This document shows positions 33,397 to 41,818 of a stretch of DNA of 44,576 bases, piece by piece. The position numbers and the translations under genes are program-made. Under the pieces are notes generated by a model, which worked only from the letters and a program-made list of their open reading frames with translations, was not told where the DNA came from and did not search any database. The DNA is from an uncultured Bacilli bacterium. GTDB taxonomy: Bacteria; Bacillota_I; Bacilli_A; RF39; UBA660. Position 1 is the stretch's first letter. Each line of letters begins with the position of its first letter. Location of the stretch: the NCBI GenBank assembly GCA_947598285.1, contig CANQFE010000005.1:1-44576 (forward strand), in the 5' to 3' direction.

Positions 33397-33429
33397 ACAT
33401 TTATTAAATGTAGTACATTAAATAAATGT
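33397..33429. promoter_or_regulatory. 33-bp near-perfect palindrome, candidate operator
   Basis: ACATTTATTAAATGTA-G-TACATTAAATAAATGT: 16-bp arms with one mismatch, in the divergent intergenic region between surface gene and XRE regulator. Confidence 0.65.
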
Positions 33430-33458
33430 TAATAAGATAATAATATTGGTGAGATTTA

Positions 33459-33701
33459 GTGGAAATTAAAAAAAATGATAATAAATATATTTACGTGATT
33501 GTTGGAAAAAATATAAAAAGAATTCGCAAAGAAAAAGGACTAACTCAAGTTCAGTTAGCCGATTTAATTCACTATCATGAAGGAACAATTTCAAATATTG
33601 AAAACAGTAGTTATCAAACATTTAGTCTAGAATTTTTATATATAATTTCTAAAAAATTAAATATTTCTATGAATGAATTTTTTAAAGAAATAGATTCTTA
33701 A
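33459..33701 (+). CDS. XRE-family HTH transcriptional regulator (GTG start)
   Basis: GKNIKRIRKEKGLTQVQLADLIHYHEGTISNIENSSYQTFSLEFLYIISKKLNIS. Confidence 0.9.
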   Translation: MEIKKNDNKYIYVIVGKNIKRIRKEKGLTQVQLADLIHYHEGTISNIENSSYQTFSLEFLYIISKKLNISMNEFFKEIDS

Positions 33702-33721
33702 AAAAGGTTCTCACCTTTTTT
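33700..33721. terminator. Bidirectional terminator between XRE gene and dnaN
   Basis: AAAAAAGG-TTCTCA-CCTTTTTT. Confidence 0.7.
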
Positions 33722-33724
33722 CTT

Positions 33725-34843
33725 TTAATATGTTTTAATTGGTAAAATAAGTTGAATTAAAGACTCATCTGCTACCGATTTAATCACAATTGGTTTTACA
33801 TCATTATTTAAAAGAATTAACAAATCTTCTTCTTTCATTGTTTTCAAAGCTTCCATCATATACTTCGCACTGAAAGAAATTTCAATATTTGATTTTTCTT
33901 CAGTTTCAACATATAATTTTTCTTCTGTTTTACCAATTTCTGAAGCATAGGAATTAATAATCATTTCTTTATTTTCAATTTTCATTTTAATAATATTCTT
34001 ATCTTTTCCTTGTGTTAATAAAGCTGCTCGATCAACCGCTCCTAAAAAATCATTTTTCTTCATTTGAACAATAATTTCAAACTCTGTTGGTATTAAATTA
34101 GAAGTGTTAGGAAATGTTCCAGAAAGCAAATTAGTTTGAAATTTAATATTTTTATATTGAAATAAGACTCGATTATTAAATACATGCATATACACATTAT
34201 CATCATCCACTAAAATATGTTCTAGTTCAATGACATTTTTTCCAGGAATTACGATATTGATATCCCCTTCTACTGAAGTATCTATCTTAATGTTTTTCTT
34301 AGCTAATCGATAAGAATCAGTCGCTAAACACTCTAAATTATCACCATTAATTTTAATATTTAATCCCGTTAAAATAGGTCTTAATTCTTGAGTAGAAATA
34401 GCAAAAGATGTTTGGTTAATAAGTTCTTTTAATACATCAGCTTTTAACACAATTGGATCTTTTTGACTAGTTAATTTAATACTAGGATAATCACTCGGAT
34501 CTAAACAATTTAAATTATATTGATTAAAATCTGAATAAATTTTAATTTTTAAACTATCTTGCATTTCAAAATAAATAATATCACTAGGCATTTTTCTTAT
34601 AATATCTAAAATATATTTACTTCCAATAATAATTGTTCCTGTACTATCAATTGATGAAATATTTTCTTTTGAAATAAATGTTTCAATAGTAAGTTCACTA
34701 TCACTAGCCATAAGTGTTAAACCTGCTTCCGTAAGTTCAAACTTAATTCCATTTAAAACAGGAATCACATTTTTAGTACTAATACCCCTAATTACATTAT
34801 TTAAATTTTCTAATAATACATTTTTTTCAATTGCAAATTTCAT
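33725..34843 (-). CDS. dnaN: DNA polymerase III beta clamp
   Basis: MKFAIEKNVLLENLNNVIRGIS..., C-terminal LIQLILPIKTY. Confidence 0.97.
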   Translation of the reverse strand: MKFAIEKNVLLENLNNVIRGISTKNVIPVLNGIKFELTEAGLTLMASDSELTIETFISKENISSIDSTGTIIIGSKYILDIIRKMPSDIIYFEMQDSLKIKIYSDFNQYNLNCLDPSDYPSIKLTSQKDPIVLKADVLKELINQTSFAISTQELRPILTGLNIKINGDNLECLATDSYRLAKKNIKIDTSVEGDINIVIPGKNVIELEHILVDDDNVYMHVFNNRVLFQYKNIKFQTNLLSGTFPNTSNLIPTEFEIIVQMKKNDFLGAVDRAALLTQGKDKNIIKMKIENKEMIINSYASEIGKTEEKLYVETEEKSNIEISFSAKYMMEALKTMKEEDLLILLNNDVKPIVIKSVADESLIQLILPIKTY

Positions 34844-34872
34844 TTTTCTTCCTTCTTTCTTATTTATAAATT

Positions 34873-34911
34873 TAATATTAGTATTATTAATACGGTGGAT
34901 AACGTGGATAA
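34873..34911 (-). other. oriC basal unwinding element: two abutting DnaA boxes plus DnaA-trio run
   Basis: Minus strand TTATCCACG-TTATCCACC-GTA-TTA-ATA-ATA-CTA-ATA-TTA followed by AT-rich DNA. Confidence 0.75.
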
Positions 34912-34955
34912 CTTTTTTTCACTCCATACTATCTAACTTTTTTGTCATTTTTTGT

Positions 34956-34992
34956 CGTGGATAACTTTCCACAATCAAAATATTTATTCACA
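34956..34992. other. Additional DnaA boxes in dnaA-dnaN spacer
   Basis: TTATCCACG (minus, 34956-34964) and TTATTCACA (34984-34992). Confidence 0.6.
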
Positions 34993-36447
34993 TCACATCA
35001 TATTTTGGATCTCCTTTATTTCAGATTCTAACTTTTTATTTGTTTTTAAATCTTGAATAACACGATCACAAGCATGAATCACAGTAGAATGATCTCTACC
35101 ACCAAATTCTAAACCAATCCGATTTAAATTTTCTTCAGTGAGTACTCTTGATAAATACATTGCTACTTGTCTTGGATAAGCTACATTAGCGCTTCTTCTC
35201 TTCCCTTTTAAATCTTCTACTTTAATTTTATAATAATCAGCCACTGCTTTTTGGATTCCTTCAATGCTATTTTCTTTATAAATATTTTTGTTCACAAAAT
35301 CACCTAAAGCTTCAATGGCAAAATTTAAATCAATTTTTTCGGGAATAATCATTGCTGTATAAGCCATCAGTCGATTTAATGCCCCCTCTAAAAAACGCAC
35401 ATCATTTTGACAATTATTAGCAATATATTCAATCACATTTTCATCAATCTTAGCTGAGATAGTCATATTTTTTAATTTGGATCGAATTATTTTACATCGA
35501 AGTTCAAATTCAGGTGGATAAATATCAACTGGAAGTCCCCAACTAAATCGGCTTCGAAGTCGTTCCTCTAAAAGCTTTAAATCATCAGGACTTCGATCGG
35601 AACTAATAATAATTTGTTTATTTTGTTGATGTAAGGTATTAAAAGTATGGAAAAATTCTTGCTGAGTCTTTTCAGCTCCAACTAAATATTGAATATCATC
35701 TATGATTAAAACATCTACATCTCGATATTTTTTCTTAAAATTAGCCGTCACTTCAATATTATTACCATTATCACTATTAGCAATACTAACATAATCATCT
35801 TTAAACATTTCACTTGTTGTATATAAAACTTTTTTATGAGAGTGTTCAACAATATAATTTCCAATCGCATGCATAAGATGGGTTTTTCCAAGACCACTTT
35901 TCCCATAAATGAATAATGGGTTATGCACTTTTCCAGGTTGTTCAGCAACAATCATTCCTGCAGTCTTAGCAAGTCGATTAGAATCCCCAACAATATAATT
36001 ATCAAAATTTAAAGAAGGAATCAGATTACTATCCCAATTTTCTTCTTTCTCTATTTTTAATTCTTCAACAGGTATTTCTGGAGAAAAATTGATTGGTTGA
36101 ATAAAAGGATGACTTTCTTCTACTACTTTTTCTTCCTCTTCTTTTTCAATAACTTCTTCCTTTAATAAATATTCAAATTCAAAATTTTGATTTGTAACTT
36201 TAAAAAAAGCATCATCAATAATTTCTGAATAATTGGTAGAAAGAATCTTTTTATGAATTTCCATTGGAACTTGGATGGTAACTTTATTTTCTTTCAGAGA
36301 AATAATTTTTAAATCATTAAACCAAGCATTAAAAGATGCGGAGTTAACTTGAGGAGAAATTTCTTCTAAAACAGACTGCCAAAGATCTTTTTCACTCATG
36401 AAACCACCCCGCTTCTTGTGTTTAACTTTCTTAAATTCATTGTACAC
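34993..36447 (-). CDS. dnaA: Chromosomal replication initiator DnaA (start possibly at internal Met, MSEKDLWQ)
   Basis: NPLFIYGKSGLGKTHLMHAIGN, LIDDIQYL, GGRDHSTVIHA. Confidence 0.97.
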   Translation of the reverse strand: MYNEFKKVKHKKRGGFMSEKDLWQSVLEEISPQVNSASFNAWFNDLKIISLKENKVTIQVPMEIHKKILSTNYSEIIDDAFFKVTNQNFEFEYLLKEEVIEKEEEEKVVEESHPFIQPINFSPEIPVEELKIEKEENWDSNLIPSLNFDNYIVGDSNRLAKTAGMIVAEQPGKVHNPLFIYGKSGLGKTHLMHAIGNYIVEHSHKKVLYTTSEMFKDDYVSIANSDNGNNIEVTANFKKKYRDVDVLIIDDIQYLVGAEKTQQEFFHTFNTLHQQNKQIIISSDRSPDDLKLLEERLRSRFSWGLPVDIYPPEFELRCKIIRSKLKNMTISAKIDENVIEYIANNCQNDVRFLEGALNRLMAYTAMIIPEKIDLNFAIEALGDFVNKNIYKENSIEGIQKAVADYYKIKVEDLKGKRRSANVAYPRQVAMYLSRVLTEENLNRIGLEFGGRDHSTVIHACDRVIQDLKTNKKLESEIKEIQNMM

Positions 36448-36489
36448 TTTTTTTCAAAACTTGAAAAGTATAAAATTTATATTAACATC

Positions 36490-36618
36490 TTATTCACAAG
36501 TTATCAACAGTTTTTCATAAGATAAAATATAGCATTATAATACTTATTCACATTATAAACATTTTACTAAAAACATATACACATGAATAAGTGGAAAAGT
36601 GCAAGAAAGTTATGCACA
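36490..36618. other. DnaA-box cluster upstream of dnaA (oriC)
   Basis: TTATTCACA (36490), TTATCAACA (36501), TTATTCACA (36544), TTATGCACA (36610). Confidence 0.65.
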
Positions 36619-36678
36619 CAAAGTGAATATGTGAATATAGAAAAATAAATGCAAAAATAAAAAGCCAAAAGAAAAAAA

Positions 36679-37074
36679 TTATTCACTTTTCTTCTTTTTT
36701 TGATGTGAATAATTTTTAATAAGATATGAAAATGCTCCATTCCATGAGGAGTCAGTAGGTTTATTTGCCTTTGTTGACTGAAACATCTGAGTAATGTCGG
36801 CATCTTTCTTGTGCATAAAATATGGCCCATAATAAATTGTTTCAAGAGATTTTGTGTCTTGAAACATTTCTTTCATACTTATAATATTACGAGTATCCCA
36901 TTTTTCAATTCCTTTAATTTCTATTAAATTTTTACAATAATAGAATGTCCAATCTAAAAATTTTACATTTTTCGTATCCCAATTACCTACATCAATGGAA
37001 GAAAGTTTCGTACCTGCAAATATACTATTCATACTAGTTACTTCACTTGTTTCCCAATTATTTAGACCATTCAA
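36679..37074 (-). pseudogene. Truncated DUF285/BspA-like surface repeat protein
   Basis: Repeats LNNWETSEVTSMNSIFAGT, VGNWDTKNVKFLDWTFYYC, IEKWDTRNIISMKEMFQDT; no signal peptide; frame closes immediately upstream. Confidence 0.7.
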
Positions 37075-37202
37075 TATTATGAATATGGATTAAGAAATTT
37101 TGATGTAGAATTACTTTTAATGATTGCCAAAGAATATAATTTAGAAATTACCATTGAAAGCAAAAAAAAATCTTAAAAAAAGCATAAAAACAAGAGAAAA
37201 TA

Positions 37203-37232
37203 TTGACTTTTTAAAAACTTTAATATTATAAT
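37203..37232 (+). promoter_or_regulatory. rpmH promoter
   Basis: TTGACT-18 bp-TATAAT. Confidence 0.7.
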
Positions 37233-37261
37233 AAGAGAGCTTATTAAAAAGGAGGAAGAAT

Positions 37262-37390
37262 ATGGAAGTTGGAACTTATCAGCCAAATAAAAGAAAAAGA
37301 GCAAAAAAACATGGTTTCTTTTCACGTAAAAAATCAAATGTTTTAAAAAGTAGAAGAAAAAAAGGACGCAAAGTATTGTGTCATAAATAG
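37262..37390 (+). CDS. rpmH: 50S ribosomal protein L34 (absent from ORF track, too short)
   Basis: MEVGTYQPNKRKRAKKHGFFSRKKSNVLKSRRKKGRKVLCHK, preceded by AAGGAGGAAG ribosome-binding site. Confidence 0.95.
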   Translation: MEVGTYQPNKRKRAKKHGFFSRKKSNVLKSRRKKGRKVLCHK

Positions 37391-37419
37391 TCCACATTTT
37401 TAATGTGGAATTTTTTTTG
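37391..37419 (+). terminator. Terminator/attenuator after rpmH
   Basis: TCCACATT-TTT-AATGTGGA followed by T8. Confidence 0.75.
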
Positions 37420-37432
37420 AAAGAGTGATCCC

Positions 37433-37780
37433 ATGAAAAAGAAAGAAATGATTAAATCTCATCAAGAATTTTCCGAAATGATCCATCATGAACATTTTCG
37501 AAAAAATCAAGATTTTACTATATATATAAGGAAAGGAAAATATGAATTTTCTCATTTTGGTATTGCTGTTTCAAAAAAATTAGGAAATGCCGTGAAAAGA
37601 AATAAATTAAAAAGACAAATGCGTGTAATTTTAGATGAATGGAAAAAAACATTGAATACCAACCAAGATTATATTATAATAATGAAAGAGAACACGAAAA
37701 ATATGTCTTTTCAAGAATTAAAACAAAGTTTTCAAAATTTAGTAAAAGAGAAAGGAGAAGGATATGAAATTAAAAAATAA
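37433..37780 (+). CDS. rnpA: Ribonuclease P protein component
   Basis: FGIAVSKKLGNAVKRNKLKRQMR motif. Confidence 0.95.
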   Translation: MKKKEMIKSHQEFSEMIHHEHFRKNQDFTIYIRKGKYEFSHFGIAVSKKLGNAVKRNKLKRQMRVILDEWKKTLNTNQDYIIIMKENTKNMSFQELKQSFQNLVKEKGEGYEIKK

Positions 37781-38768
37781 AATTTTAGCACTCATCGTTG
37801 TTTTCATAATATTTCTTACCAGTGGCTGTGGCAATGATGATTATTTAAAAGCAGAAAATGGTAGCATATTAACAAATCCTCAGACAGGTCAAAGTATCAG
37901 AAAAGATATTTTATGTCGACCAAGTGAAGATTCTGATTTATATCAAATTTATGTGGAAAATGAAAGTCAGCTAGGAAAAAAATTAGAAGAGATTCCAAAA
38001 TGTGAAGAATTTCAAGTCTTTAAAGAATATGATGGCTTATGGAAAACACTTTTAGTAAAACCTTTAGCCTATATTATTTTAAAAGTTGGTTACCTAGTAA
38101 ATAATTTTGGTATATCAGTTATGATTGTTGGACTTTTAATTCGTTTGATTTTACTTCCTTTTGCAATTAAAAGTATGAAAGCAACAAATAATATGCAAAA
38201 AGCTCAGCCAGAGATTCAAAGAATAGAAAGAAAATATGCTGGTAAAACAGATAATGAATCGTTAATGGCCAAGAGTCAAGAACAAATGTTAATTTATCAA
38301 AAGTATAAAATAAATCCTGTCTCCGGTTGCCTGATTGCTTTACTTCAAATTCCATTATTCTTTGCATTTTTAGATGCGATTAATGAAGTACCAGCCATCT
38401 TTGAAGGAAATTTATTTGGAATGCATCTAGGAATGACCCCTTGGAAAGGGTTAGCCCAAGGAGAATATATTTATATCATATTAATTTTCTTAATCGTCGC
38501 GACGACATATATTTCTTTTAAAAATTCCATGAAATCATCTCAAAATAATGAAATGATGAAACAAATGAATGCAATGTTTATGTTTATGATTGTAAGTATT
38601 TCCATCGCCTCATTTAGTTTACCAACCGCGATTGCCTTTTACTGGATCGTAACGAATGGCTTTGCCGTTTTACAAAATTTTATTATCAAAAAAGTTTTAG
38701 AGAAAGAAAATCATCATAAGAAAAAAATCATTCATGTAAAATGGAAAGAGAAAAAAAGAAAGAAGTGA
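37764..38768 (+). CDS. yidC: YidC/Oxa1 (SpoIIIJ-like) membrane insertase lipoprotein
   Basis: Lipobox FLTSGCGN, MKATNNMQKAQPEIQRIERKY; position after rnpA. Confidence 0.95.
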   Translation: MKLKNKILALIVVFIIFLTSGCGNDDYLKAENGSILTNPQTGQSIRKDILCRPSEDSDLYQIYVENESQLGKKLEEIPKCEEFQVFKEYDGLWKTLLVKPLAYIILKVGYLVNNFGISVMIVGLLIRLILLPFAIKSMKATNNMQKAQPEIQRIERKYAGKTDNESLMAKSQEQMLIYQKYKINPVSGCLIALLQIPLFFAFLDAINEVPAIFEGNLFGMHLGMTPWKGLAQGEYIYIILIFLIVATTYISFKNSMKSSQNNEMMKQMNAMFMFMIVSISIASFSLPTAIAFYWIVTNGFAVLQNFIIKKVLEKENHHKKKIIHVKWKEKKRKK

Positions 38769-38772
38769 TAAT

Positions 38773-39369
38773 ATGGTTGTTACCGAAGGAAAAACATTAC
38801 TTGAAGCAGTAGAACAAGCCAAAAATGATTTAAAAACAGAAAATATTTTTTACACCAAAGAAGAAGTCAAAAAAGGGGGACTATTCAAATCTACTGTTTA
38901 TAAAGTAAACGCTATCTCATATCAAGAACTATTAACAGAAATGAAAAATTACTTAGAAGAGATAACTAAGTCTTTAGGTCTTACTGTTCAATTTGAAACA
39001 AGCATTCGTGACGAAATATTTACAATTACTATGTTTTCAGATAATAATGCTATTTTGATTGGTAAAAATGGTCAAACTTTAAGAGCTTTAGAAACTTTAT
39101 GTCGAGCTAAAGTAAATGTGGATTGGAATATTTTTGTAAAAATAGTATTAGATGTTGAAAACTATAAAGAAAAAAGAGTTCAAAATCTCGAAAGATTAGC
39201 CATTAAAACAGCTCGTGAAGTAAGAACAACAAAAATTCCCGTTGCTTTAGAAAATATGAATTCTTATGAAAGAAGAATTATTCATAATAAGCTAACGAAT
39301 TTTAAAGGAGTTTCTACAGTAAGTGAAGGCGAAGAACCAAATCGACATGTAATAATTAAGGCAGAGTAA
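38773..39369 (+). CDS. jag: Jag/KhpB RNA-binding protein (KH-R3H)
   Basis: LIGKNGQTLRALETL KH motif; PVALENMNSYERRIIHNKL R3H motif. Confidence 0.93.
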   Translation: MVVTEGKTLLEAVEQAKNDLKTENIFYTKEEVKKGGLFKSTVYKVNAISYQELLTEMKNYLEEITKSLGLTVQFETSIRDEIFTITMFSDNNAILIGKNGQTLRALETLCRAKVNVDWNIFVKIVLDVENYKEKRVQNLERLAIKTAREVRTTKIPVALENMNSYERRIIHNKLTNFKGVSTVSEGEEPNRHVIIKAE

Positions 39370-39381
39370 TCTGTCTTTTTA
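39359..39381 (+). terminator. Terminator after jag
   Basis: GGCAGA-GTAA-TCTGTC-TTTTT. Confidence 0.55.
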
Positions 39382-39407
39382 TAACACGACCTCTTAAGAT
39401 AGGAAAA

Positions 39408-39436
39408 TTGACAAAAGAACAAGAAAGTGATAAAGT
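39408..39436 (+). promoter_or_regulatory. Promoter upstream of SGNH-like gene
   Basis: TTGACA-17 bp-TAAAGT. Confidence 0.5.
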
Positions 39437-39463
39437 ACATACTCATAAAAGGAGGGAACAAAT

Positions 39464-40360
39464 GTGGAATTTTTAACAAAAATTACTTCGAAATATTCTG
39501 TCTTAAGTGAAAATGCTGCCAAAGAACAAATTATGGAAGAGGGAAAAATTTTTACTCAAATAATAAAACAATATTTATGTGAAAATAAACTAGAGAAAGC
39601 CAAAATTGTAGGGTTAGGGAACTCTCTTACTTCTGGTTGGTCAGCTACTAATAAAGATATAAGACCTTTTATTTTAAAATTAAAAGAGCTATTACAACAA
39701 GAATTATCAAAATCAGGAGTTCCAATCGAATTTTATAATTATTCTATTTTATCAAATGAAACAAATAAAGATCTTTTTTCCTTTTTGGCAAGCCATCCAA
39801 CTGAAAGTGATGTTAAAAAGAAATTGAAAGGAGAACAAAAAGAAATTGATACAGCAATATTAAATGAATTTTATCCTGAAAGTGACATTGAACTAATAAG
39901 TTGCTATGGCTATAATGATTTAACCATATCTTTCCTAAATTGTTTTATGGGAAAAGTCTTTAGTTCTAATGAAAATGGCCAAACATTCTTTGATTCTTTA
40001 GATGAAGAAGAAGCTTATTTAAGAAAAATAATTCAATTTCTGAAATATTTAAAACAAGGAAATGAAAAAAATATTATCACAGTAGGGAATTTTCCTTTCA
40101 TTTCTACTCAAATAGGAAAAATCATGAATTTGCCAATTCATAGTATCAATAAACGTATCAAAAGAGCTTGTGAAGAAAAAAATGTTTTCTATTTTAACGC
40201 CAATCAAATGGCCTTCATTCAAAGAAATGAAAATCACCAAAAATTAATTTTGGATAGTCATCCAAGAATTGACGAACAATACACCATATTATATAAATAC
40301 ATGAAATATCTAGAAGAAATTTTATCATTAAAACAAAATCAAAGAATCAGAAAAAGATAA
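39464..40360 (+). CDS. SGNH/GDSL-like hydrolase, cytosolic (GTG start)
   Basis: Block I-like VGLGNSLTSGW, block III-like GYNDLT, block V-like DSHPRIDEQY; GTG start because ATG at 39461 frame closes immediately. Confidence 0.7.
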   Translation: MEFLTKITSKYSVLSENAAKEQIMEEGKIFTQIIKQYLCENKLEKAKIVGLGNSLTSGWSATNKDIRPFILKLKELLQQELSKSGVPIEFYNYSILSNETNKDLFSFLASHPTESDVKKKLKGEQKEIDTAILNEFYPESDIELISCYGYNDLTISFLNCFMGKVFSSNENGQTFFDSLDEEEAYLRKIIQFLKYLKQGNEKNIITVGNFPFISTQIGKIMNLPIHSINKRIKRACEEKNVFYFNANQMAFIQRNENHQKLILDSHPRIDEQYTILYKYMKYLEEILSLKQNQRIRKR

Positions 40361-40369
40361 AAAATATTT

Positions 40370-40400
40370 GAATACTTCATTTTTAGAAGTATTCTTTTTC
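40370..40400 (+). terminator. Terminator after SGNH-like gene
   Basis: GAATACTTC-ATTTTTA-GAAGTATTC-TTTTT. Confidence 0.75.
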
Positions 40401-40468
40401 CTTCCATTTTAGTTTTCATGTAATTTTTCTTTTTCTGTGGTATAATACGAAAACGAAGGGGTGATCGA

Positions 40469-41818
40469 ATGGAAAGAACAATTGCTAGTATTTCTACCAA
40501 TCATTTAGGAGCACATGCCATTAATATTGTCCGTATTTCTGGTCCGGAAGCCATTGAAATTGTAAGTAAAATTTTTTCTAATTCAAGTTTTAAAAAGGCG
40601 GCAAGTCATACCATTCACTATGGTTATATTAAAGAAAACAATCAAATAATTGATGAAGTTTTAGTACTTCTGATGCGCGCGCCTAAAACATATACCAAAG
40701 AAGATATGGTGGAAATAGATTGCCATGGTGGTTATGTTGTAACAAATAAAATTTTAGAATTATTACTAACTAATGGAGCTTCATTAGCTGAACCAGGAGA
40801 ATTTACAAAAAAAGCATTCTTAAATGGCCGAATTAATTTAATGGAAGCAGAAAGCGTAAGTGATTTTTTAGAAGCACAAACAGAATCACAATCGAAAATG
40901 GCTTTAAATGGTTTAACTGGTAAAACGACGGAACTAATTTCTTCTTTACGAGAAAAAATGGTCTCTTTACTTTCCAATATTGAAGTCAACATCGATTATC
41001 CTGAATATACTGATGAACTTCAAATCACCAAAGAAAATATAACTCCAGTATTAACAGAAATAAATGATACGTTAAAAAAAATCATTGTAGAATCCCAAAA
41101 TGGTCAACTCATTAAAAATGGTATTAAAATTGCTCTTGTTGGAAAAACCAATGTTGGCAAAAGCTCTCTTTTAAATGCCTTATTAGAAGAAGAAAAAGCA
41201 ATCGTAACCGATAGGAAAGGAACAACAAGAGATGTAATTGAAGGATCAATCGCTTATCAAGGAATTGTTTTCCATTTTTTTGATACCGCTGGAATAAGAG
41301 AATCAACTGATTTAGTAGAACAAATTGGAATTGAAAAAAGTAAAAAATTAATGAGTGAAGCAGATATTACAGTAATTGTATTAAATCAAAGTGAACCATT
41401 AGAAAAAGAAGACTTAGAAATTTTATCCACAGTAAAAGAAGGAATAATCTTTTTAAATAAAGCAGATTTAGAAAAAAGAATCGAAAATATTCCCTCTAAC
41501 TTTCCAATCATTAAAGGAAGTATGAAAGATAAGACCGGCCTAGAAGAATTAAAAGCCAAAATTATCGAAATTTTTGGGTTAAAAGACTTAGCAGAATTAG
41601 ATTTAACTTATTTATCGAATGCACGGCAAATTGCTTTAGCCAAAGAAGCTCAAGAAAGTATTGAACATGTCTTAAAAGAAAATGAAAAAAATATTCCTGT
41701 TGATATTTTAGCAATTGATATCAAAAGTGCCTGGGAAAATTTAGGAAAAATGATTGGCGAATTTTATGAAGATGAATTAGTTGAAAATATTTTTTCTCGT
41801 TTTTGTTTAGGAAAGTAG
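40469..41818 (+). CDS. mnmE: tRNA modification GTPase MnmE
   Basis: ALVGKTNVGKSSLLNALL, DTAGIRES, C-terminal FCLGK. Confidence 0.97.
   Translation: MERTIASISTNHLGAHAINIVRISGPEAIEIVSKIFSNSSFKKAASHTIHYGYIKENNQIIDEVLVLLMRAPKTYTKEDMVEIDCHGGYVVTNKILELLLTNGASLAEPGEFTKKAFLNGRINLMEAESVSDFLEAQTESQSKMALNGLTGKTTELISSLREKMVSLLSNIEVNIDYPEYTDELQITKENITPVLTEINDTLKKIIVESQNGQLIKNGIKIALVGKTNVGKSSLLNALLEEEKAIVTDRKGTTRDVIEGSIAYQGIVFHFFDTAGIRESTDLVEQIGIEKSKKLMSEADITVIVLNQSEPLEKEDLEILSTVKEGIIFLNKADLEKRIENIPSNFPIIKGSMKDKTGLEELKAKIIEIFGLKDLAELDLTYLSNARQIALAKEAQESIEHVLKENEKNIPVDILAIDIKSAWENLGKMIGEFYEDELVENIFSRFCLGK

Noticed and set aside
36567-36845. 92 aa minus-strand ORF overlapping the DUF285 fragment
   Set aside because: Out-of-frame reading of the DUF285 repeat region and AT-rich oriC DNA; no family features.
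37173-37397. 74 aa minus-strand ORF
   Set aside because: Antisense to rpmH (L34), which is clearly coding on the plus strand.
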